From positions 1 through 9,917 of the forward strand of contig JACRDV010000109.1 in the NCBI GenBank assembly GCA_024860865.1: DNA of 9,917 bases, written 5' to 3'. Both the position numbers and the translations under genes were made by a program. Under the pieces are notes generated by a model. It was given only the letters and a program-made list of their open reading frames with translations, did not search any database and was not told the DNA's origin. Positions 6,352-9,917 of this stretch are shown here, piece after piece. Numbering within the stretch: position 1 is the stretch's first letter; each line of letters starts with the position of its first letter. This DNA comes from JACRDV01 sp024860865 [NCBI: Methanobacteriota archaeon] (GTDB taxonomy: Archaea; JACRDV01).

Positions 6352-6513
6352 GATACCGCTTTAATCTTTAATCAAAAAATAAAAATGGATGCAAAGTTAC
6401 TGTATTTGCGTAGTTTTTTTCTCTTTCATTGAATCATACTAAAAAATCATATTCCAATTTTTCTTTTCTTGAACACATAAGCCAATATTGGGTTTTATAA
6501 TTGACTGAGATTG

Positions 6514-6666
6514 ATGGTTCCAGAGCCAACCTTCAACTCCTTCCACCATGAAGTAAAAAAGGGACTAAAGAAGGTCAATTTGTTGTATTTGGTACGAAAA
6601 ACTTTAAAATACTTGATTTGCTTATTTTTAACTTCAATTTGCTTAAATGAGGCGATTTTGCTTTAA
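6514..6666 (+). CDS. Doubtful 50-codon ORF on the plus strand
   Basis: ATG at 6514-6516 opens 50 codons: MVPEPTFNSFHHEVKKGLKK, then a hydrophobic stretch (LLYLVRKTLKYLICLFLTSI) to TAA at 6664-6666. It would be the only plus-strand gene here. There is a weak TGAGAT before the ATG and a TTTTATAA about 20 bp upstream. It could be a small membrane-associated peptide or the residue of a mobile element, but AT-rich spacer sequence often gives such ORFs. The remainder of 6353-6819 shows no other gene. Confidence 0.15.
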   Translation: MVPEPTFNSFHHEVKKGLKKVNLLYLVRKTLKYLICLFLTSICLNEAILL

Positions 6667-6692
6667 TTGAAGTTTTTCATTCTTGACTGAAA

Positions 6693-6707
6693 GAAGCGGG
6701 ACGCTTC
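6693..6707. repeat. Perfect hairpin GAAGCG-GGA-CGCTTC
   Basis: A 6-bp GC-rich stem with a 3-nt loop in otherwise AT-rich spacer, followed on the plus strand by ATGGGCGTTTAGC. Short hairpins of this look occur at the ends of archaeal IS200/IS605 elements, but no transposase or tnpB remains nearby and the opposite end was not found. It may be a decayed element end or an RNA hairpin. Confidence 0.35.
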
Positions 6708-6819
6708 ATGGGCGTTTAGCTAATTAAGTTTCTATTACGTGAAAACAACCGCTTCTTCCTCTGAAAATGTTAATAAAGACCTAGAAGAAGCTGAACTAAT
6801 TTATTAGTATCCTTAGACA

Positions 6820-7131
6820 TTAGTGTTTAATTTCAACTTTAAACTTTTTTTCTATTAATTTAATTGACTTATAATCAGCATCTTTTGTTAAGAGAGTGAG
6901 CCCTCTATTTATGCACATGCTTGCAATCAATATGTCAACAGCAGGTAAAGGCCGACCAATTTTTCTTAATTTTGCTGCTATCTGAATAGATAATTCATAA
7001 TCCTGCCTTTGAGGCCAAAGTACATCACAATGTTCTAAAGCAGGTGGATATTCAACAATACTAAAAATAGTTGTTAAGCCAAACTTATGTCCTAGGAGGA
7101 TGTTTGTGTCAAGGACTTTGTTCTCTTCCAT
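6820..7131 (-). CDS. vapC: VapC-like PIN-domain toxin, compact
   Basis: A 103-residue PIN-domain protein, the presumed RNase of a type II toxin-antitoxin pair. Visible acidic residues are Asp8 in VLDTNILL, Glu27 or so in TTIFSIVEYP, and Asp66 in PAVDILIASMC with Asp84/86 in LLTKDADY, matching the usual four-acid metal site that cleaves RNA. At 103 residues it is shorter than the usual 125-140: only about ten residues separate LDTNILL from TTIFS, where homologues normally have a helix pair, so part of the N-terminal cap is missing. Whether it is active is unclear. AAGGA six bases before the ATG supports this start, which makes a 40-bp overlap with vapB. No clear terminator follows; a small ACTAAT-ATTAGT dyad lies at 6795-6808. 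Confidence 0.75.
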   Translation of the reverse strand: MEENKVLDTNILLGHKFGLTTIFSIVEYPPALEHCDVLWPQRQDYELSIQIAAKLRKIGRPLPAVDILIASMCINRGLTLLTKDADYKSIKLIEKKFKVEIKH

Positions 7132-7376
7132 TCTTTTTCCTTAATTGTTTTATAATATCTCTTCCACTCTAAATCAGATACTTCTTTTATAAGTTCTCTA
7201 GTTTCTGGCGGCATACTTTTTAATAACTCTGAACCTTTAGTCACGCTCTTTAATCTTTCTAAATGCTCTTTAATACCTTTTCTTGCCACTTCGCTCCATT
7301 TTATCTCTTTATGCTTCTTCATTTCCTCGTAGAGTTCTTTAGGTATACTTAGTGTAATATGTGTCTTCTGTGCCAT
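7092..7376 (-). CDS. vapB: VapB-like antitoxin
   Basis: A 94-residue protein whose N-terminus (THITLSIPKELYEEMKKHKE, then IKWSEVARKGIKEHLERL) fits a ribbon-helix-helix DNA-binding domain at about 4-40. It is followed by a charged, helical C-terminal tail (SDLEWKRYYKTIKEKEWKR), as expected for the segment that wraps its toxin. It lies just upstream of and overlaps the PIN gene by 40 bp, more than the few bases typical of these operons; its last 13 codons (KRTKSLTQTSS region) are read in another frame by the toxin start. It probably neutralises the toxin and autorepresses the promoter at 7401-7408. The pair is a self-contained unit unlike its envelope-related neighbours. Confidence 0.78.
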   Translation of the reverse strand: MAQKTHITLSIPKELYEEMKKHKEIKWSEVARKGIKEHLERLKSVTKGSELLKSMPPETRELIKEVSDLEWKRYYKTIKEKEWKRTKSLTQTSS

Positions 7377-7400
7377 AATTAATTTAGAAGATTTTTTGAG

Positions 7401-7408
7401 TATTTAAA
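7401..7408 (-). promoter_or_regulatory. TATA box of the vapBC pair
   Basis: TTTAAATA lies 25-32 bp upstream of the vapB ATG with purine-rich AAAT before it. At the usual archaeal spacing, transcription would begin at or within a few bases of the start codon, so the vapB mRNA is probably leaderless, consistent with the lack of a Shine-Dalgarno sequence. Confidence 0.6.
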
Positions 7409-7586
7409 TTTAATTCAGTAGTAGAAGTTAAATGAAGAATAAAGGATCCCAAATGAGAGATTCCACAAGAAGAAAATTAGTTTATGGCAATTCAAAGCTC
7501 AAAGAATCTCTTTAATGCCAATCAGCGCGAATTTTCTATCGTCCATTTTTGCTTATACTTTTATGGCCAGCTATCAAAAGACTAGT

Positions 7587-7635
7587 GAAAAATGCCCACC
7601 AAAAAGAGTTAGATGCTTCTAGAGGTAGGAAATGA
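7587..7635. repeat. Diverged direct repeat, copy 1 (partner 7777-7825)
   Basis: Aligned without gaps at an offset of 190 bp, this segment matches 7777-7825 at 34 of 49 positions, including shared AAAxATGCCCA, AAAAG and AGAGGTA/GGAGGTA-type ends. The partner copy overlaps the end of cassette D. The reverse complements give similar short peptides (CHFLPLEASNSFWWAFFTS versus GHFLPPKYPNPFDWAYFAA), but both are cut by stops and have no start signals. Otherwise 7409-7813 holds no gene I can support. Confidence 0.5.
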
Positions 7636-7776
7636 CATTTTCTTTTTTTCCATTGTGAAAATGCTTTGGGTTTCCAGTTCCATCTTTTATGCGGAATGTT
7701 GTCTGTCGTGTCTGTGGAAGCTATTAAGTTATGTCTGAAGTATCATTTTCCCATTTTGGTTGTTAAGGATAGCAGC

Positions 7777-7825
7777 AAAATATGCCCAATCAAAAGGGTT
7801 TGGATATTTTGGAGGTAAGAAATGG
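7777..7825. repeat. Diverged direct repeat, copy 2 (partner 7587-7635)
   Basis: Second copy of the 49-bp repeat. Its right end contains the GGTAAG arm of the leader structure in cassette D, so the repeat shows the leader tail was duplicated together with whatever followed it. Confidence 0.5.
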
Positions 7826-8058
7826 CCGCTATCCATTACATTAAAGCGTATTTTTCTAATAAAATACCTTACCAGTCGAAAGCGATCAGGAAAAAATTGA
7901 AACGCAGCTAAAAAGGAAAACAAATTTAAAAGAAGCTTAATAATGCGTTAGTATCTGACCAAAGAAACTTTAAATGTCTTTTTGTATGGTTCACGCTTTA
8001 GAATTCCTCTGCCTTCTAAGTCAGCTATAATCCGGCTTACTTTTGGCCTTGAAAAAGA
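7814..8058 (-). repeat. Cassette copy D: 3' end of winged-helix gene plus orphan leader
   Basis: Here the tail part (7945-8058) is the true end of the intact gene and the leader part (7814-7944) follows its stop codon. It has GGTCAGATACTAACGC (7945-7960), a 55-bp spacer, the weakened palindrome TGATCGCTTTCGA, and the fold with outer helix GGTAAG/CTTACC (7868-7873 with 7814-7819), GTATTTT/AAAATAC hairpin (7848-7867) and AATGG/CCATT hairpin (7821-7837). No gene with a start signal follows it on the minus strand before vapB. Confidence 0.85.
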
Positions 8059-8958
8059 TAAAGTTTCTTCCTTCCAAATATTTTCTTGCAACACCTCGCC
8101 ACCTCCACTTTTAATAAAATCCACCACGCTTTTTTCCTCATCGGTTAGAAAAACATGAACTATGTCTTTTTTCCTTTTTTTCCATGCTAAAAAGAAACCG
8201 AAAGAAAATGTTGCAACAGATACGCCCACTATAGGTAATAAATACCAATACTGATCCAATCCTGTTTCAGGATAAATCAAGCCTATATCAAATTTTTCAT
8301 TCGCCTTTAAAGTTTTTGCCCAGACGAGTGTAACTCTTTTATTTTCTATACTAATATCATTTGGTGGCGTTGTGGTTGTTGATTTCCAAGCTGTAACAGT
8401 ACAAGTAAGACAGCCAACGCATTCTTCACAAATGCAAGATCCTCCTTCCTTGCAAGTGCAATTTTGAACGCAGGCTAAATTATGCGTTGAGACATCTGGT
8501 AGCATACCTTCCGGCAGTCGCATGATGAAATTGAATTTTTTTACATCTTTTGGAAAGGAAAAACTCTTATAATAAAGAGTATTTTCCTCGAGATATCTTG
8601 GTTCAACATCAGAAAAATCAATACGAAAGGCATAATTTTCTCCTTTGTTAAGAGGTTTTTCAAAATTAATTCGGAGGGAATGAGGAAGTATTTCGTAGCC
8701 CAATTCTGTGCCTTGGGCTGAAACAGCGGAGAACTTGTTTATACGCTCCTCAGTTCCCATTTCAAAATAATCCATCCTCCCTTCTAGACAAGTTAAATTT
8801 ATAAAAAATTGTTCAAATGTTTTTTTCTTATCAACATCTACAAAAATAGTAACTTGATTAAAATAATAATCAGTAGAAAATGCAAGTACTATTACGGGTA
8901 AAAATAAGAATGAAATAATTGAGGCTAAATAGGCAAATTGCGCAAGATGTTTTTTCAT
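7948..8958 (-). CDS. Membrane-anchored winged-helix regulator with exported Cys-rich domain
   Basis: A 336-residue protein: signal peptide (about 1-26), extracytoplasmic beta-rich domain (28-160), a cysteine cluster with eight Cys between 163 and 186 (CVQNCTCKEGGSCICEECVG, then CLTC), a Thr/Pro linker, further beta strands, one membrane helix (about 238-259), a KKRKK stop-transfer signal and a cytoplasmic winged helix (about 270-336; recognition helix near FSRPKVSRIIADLEGRG, wing KREPYKKTFKVSLV). This architecture is widespread in archaea as a presumed one-piece surface sensor and transcription regulator. The Cys cluster suggests sensing of metal or redox state outside the cell (inference). 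No Shine-Dalgarno sequence precedes the ATG. Its 3' end has been copied three times elsewhere in the window, ahead of the S-layer, Fe-S and DUF4418 units. Confidence 0.8.
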   Translation of the reverse strand: MKKHLAQFAYLASIISFLFLPVIVLAFSTDYYFNQVTIFVDVDKKKTFEQFFINLTCLEGRMDYFEMGTEERINKFSAVSAQGTELGYEILPHSLRINFEKPLNKGENYAFRIDFSDVEPRYLEENTLYYKSFSFPKDVKKFNFIMRLPEGMLPDVSTHNLACVQNCTCKEGGSCICEECVGCLTCTVTAWKSTTTTPPNDISIENKRVTLVWAKTLKANEKFDIGLIYPETGLDQYWYLLPIVGVSVATFSFGFFLAWKKRKKDIVHVFLTDEEKSVVDFIKSGGGEVLQENIWKEETLSFSRPKVSRIIADLEGRGILKREPYKKTFKVSLVRY

Positions 8959-9007
8959 AATAGAATGTTTTTTAATGTTATTTTTAACCTTTTCTCACTT
9001 CTCGAGA

Positions 9008-9015
9008 ATATAAAA
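9008..9015 (-). promoter_or_regulatory. TATA box of the winged-helix gene
   Basis: TTTTATAT lies 50 bp before the ATG; the expected start is near 8984, giving a leader of about 26 nt. It is the best TATA-like match in the 139-bp gap between the propeller stop and this gene. Confidence 0.55.
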
Positions 9016-9081
9016 GGAAAAAAAGAAGGTCTCTGCTACTTCGCTAGTGCTTTCTACATTTGATCCAAAAGAAAGTTACAC

Positions 9082-9105
9082 AAAAAGGGAAGTGAGTTTA
9101 CTTCC
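9082..9105 (-). terminator. Hairpin/T-run terminator overlapping the propeller stop codon
   Basis: The minus strand reads GGAAGT-AAACTC-ACTTCC (6-bp stem, loop holding the TAA stop codon) and then CTTTTTG. A stem followed by a T-run is a classic intrinsic terminator, and it separates the propeller gene from the winged-helix promoter. Confidence 0.6.
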
Positions 9106-9917
9106 ATGCAATAGATACGTCTGGTCCTATCTCTGCACCACAAAGCGCTGAATGTTTAGCCGTTGTTGGCCCCAATGGCTCGTGACAAGCTTTGCGGCAG
9201 GCAGGTATCCTTTCTACTATTTTCTTAGTGCTGAGATCTACTATTAGCAAGCTTCCTTCGTCTGGTGTAGGCGTTCCTCTGCAAGGAATAATTGCAAATT
9301 TGCCATCTTTAGTAAGCACTATGTCATGCGCTTCTGCCGTGCCATTCTTTAGATCTAGAGGTATCCTCTCCTTGATTGTAAAGGTAGCCGCATCAATTAC
9401 AATTATTTCGCCCTTCTCACCTGCGTCTCGAGCCTCTTTAGACTTTCCATTACTCACATAGAAGTATTTGCCATCTGGAGAAAGCGAGGATATGTGTGTC
9501 CATCCACCTGTCTCAATTTTTTTCTCTACCTTCTTGCTGACCATGTCGACTAGGTATATGTTTCCACCAGTATGGCCTGATACTAAAGCTTTCTTACCAC
9601 CTTCCAACCATCCTACTCCACATACGGCCGTGTCTATCGGTATCTGATCCACTACTTTGTTAGCAATTGGGTCATAATTATACATATTACCATCTGTCAA
9701 ATCAAAGCCCCAAATTGTCTTAGCTTCTGAATCCCACTCAACACCGCAGAGTTTCTTTCCTACAGTCACCCAAGGAGCAACTGTTTTCGTAGCTAAGTCT
9801 ATTGAAGTTATGCCGCCGTCTAAGGAACCTACATAAAGAGTCTTTTCGTCTTTAGAAAGGACTACTCCGTGACCTGGTTTGCCTGTAACTATTCTGGATG
9901 CGCTCTTTGCAGCTAAG
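9098..9917 (-). CDS. YVTN-type beta-propeller protein, C-terminal 272 residues
   Basis: The frame is open from the right edge of the window to TAA at 9098-9100, so the gene is 5'-truncated; a GTG at 9769 is internal, because propeller repeats continue upstream of it (GHGVVLSKDEKTLYVGSLDG, then GITSIDLATKTV). Repeats of about 40-45 residues with the pattern SxDGKYxYVSNG...IxVIDxxTxxIxxRI identify the seven-bladed YVTN/cytochrome d1-like propeller fold. The end is unusual: ACRKACHEPLGPTTAKHSAL then CGAEIGPD, with three Cys and two His, and further Cys in GVCGVGW-type strands and IIPCRGT; these may bind metal or heme. Such propellers are usually exported, but the signal peptide region is outside the window. 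The substrate is unknown. Confidence 0.8.
   Translation of the reverse strand, partial: LAAKSASRIVTGKPGHGVVLSKDEKTLYVGSLDGGITSIDLATKTVAPWVTVGKKLCGVEWDSEAKTIWGFDLTDGNMYNYDPIANKVVDQIPIDTAVCGVGWLEGGKKALVSGHTGGNIYLVDMVSKKVEKKIETGGWTHISSLSPDGKYFYVSNGKSKEARDAGEKGEIIVIDAATFTIKERIPLDLKNGTAEAHDIVLTKDGKFAIIPCRGTPTPDEGSLLIVDLSTKKIVERIPACRKACHEPLGPTTAKHSALCGAEIGPDVSIAWK

Larger units (their letters stand above)
6145..6352 (-). repeat. Cassette copy C: leader of the S-layer gene
   Basis: Contains the tail fragment, TATA-like box (6264-6271), GGTCAGGTATTGACGC (6241-6256), a 55-bp spacer, TTGAACGCTTTCAA (6172-6185) and GGTAAGG. The tail half is nearly identical to copy D (only a few differences over about 95 bp) while the spacer half is clearly more diverged, so the coding-derived part was either exchanged recently or is more constrained. 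A short GGTAA/TTACC pairing (6165-6169 with 6145-6149) replaces the longer outer helix of copies B and D. Confidence 0.9.

Noticed and set aside
7685-7725. Short plus-strand peptide ending NVVCRVCGSY, resembling a zinc-ribbon end
   Set aside because: Only about 20 codons are open between stops, with one CxxC and no second pair. Chance is sufficient.
7822-7911. Plus-strand 29-codon ORF with GGAGGT five bases before ATG, ending KAIRKKLKRS
   Set aside because: The apparent ribosome site is one arm of the leader's outer helix. The related frames in copies A, B and C (YQLKTFK, YQLKAFK) lack a comparable start, and copies A and B carry stops just before or after the shared part. Shared ancestry of the leader explains the similarity.
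7729-7923. Minus-strand 64-codon ORF across cassette D
   Set aside because: It runs through the AT-rich spacer and structured leader with no start signal, and the same frame is not kept in copies A-C. Only its last third resembles the 7587-7635 repeat, which is itself broken by stops.
787-8058. CRISPR array as an explanation for the dispersed repeats
   Set aside because: The copies are about 150-250 bp, diverged, kilobases apart and each placed before a gene. There are no short regular repeats with unique spacers and no cas genes.
1-9917. tRNA or rRNA genes
   Set aside because: No cloverleaf with TTCRA-type arm or conserved rRNA block was seen on either strand by eye. A covariance search was not possible.

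Overview
The window looks archaeal. It is AT-rich. It encodes an archaeal-type S-layer glycoprotein, a membrane-anchored winged-helix regulator of a kind common in archaea, and a VapBC pair. Several genes sit behind TATA-like boxes about 25 bp (vapB) or about 50 bp (winged-helix gene) upstream of the start codon. Other genes have clear Shine-Dalgarno sequences (S-layer, DUF4418), so translation initiation is mixed. The lineage cannot be fixed from this sequence. All confident genes lie on the minus strand, so transcription runs right to left.

Layout in transcription order: (1) 9917-9098, 3' part of a YVTN-type beta-propeller gene, ending in a hairpin/T-run terminator that overlaps its stop codon. 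(2) 8958-7948, an exported, cysteine-rich, single-pass membrane protein with a cytoplasmic winged helix. (3) 7947-7377, no convincing gene; an orphan leader copy and a diverged short repeat. (4) 7376-6820, a compact vapB-vapC pair with a 40-bp overlap. (5) 6819-6106, mostly non-coding: an isolated hairpin, a doubtful 50-codon ORF, a severed 35-codon copy of the winged-helix gene's 3' end, then the S-layer promoter and leader. (6) 6105-4384, S-layer gene followed by T-rich termination signals. (7) 4383-3906, intergenic with a second degenerate winged-helix tail and a structured leader. (8) 3905-986, an apparent operon: Met-rich exported protein, NapH-like polyferredoxin membrane protein, tiny CxxxCxxCxxC membrane protein, FtsX/MacB permease with an extracytoplasmic CC pair. 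(9) 980-787, a third degenerate tail/leader. (10) 768-328, DUF4418 membrane protein. (11) 261-1, start of an unrecognised gene.

The most striking structure is a dispersed four-copy cassette: the last codons of the winged-helix gene, a TATA-like box exactly 7 bp before a GGTC-containing dyad, a 54-57 bp AT-rich spacer, and a TTGAACG-type palindrome running into CTGGTAAG. Three copies directly precede the S-layer gene, the Fe-S/FtsX operon and the DUF4418 gene. The fourth lies at and just after the end of the intact winged-helix gene and precedes nothing recognisable. Tail fragments of one regulator gene therefore seem to have become promoter/leader regions of three cell-surface transcription units. 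Downstream of the shared motif, two leaders fold into the same three-helix plan although one helix differs in sequence, which suggests a structured RNA.

As a working model (inference), the Cys/Met-rich operon, FtsX permease and DUF4418 form one membrane redox or metal-handling system at the cell envelope, sharing a control element with the S-layer gene. The Cys-rich membrane winged-helix protein is a candidate regulator.
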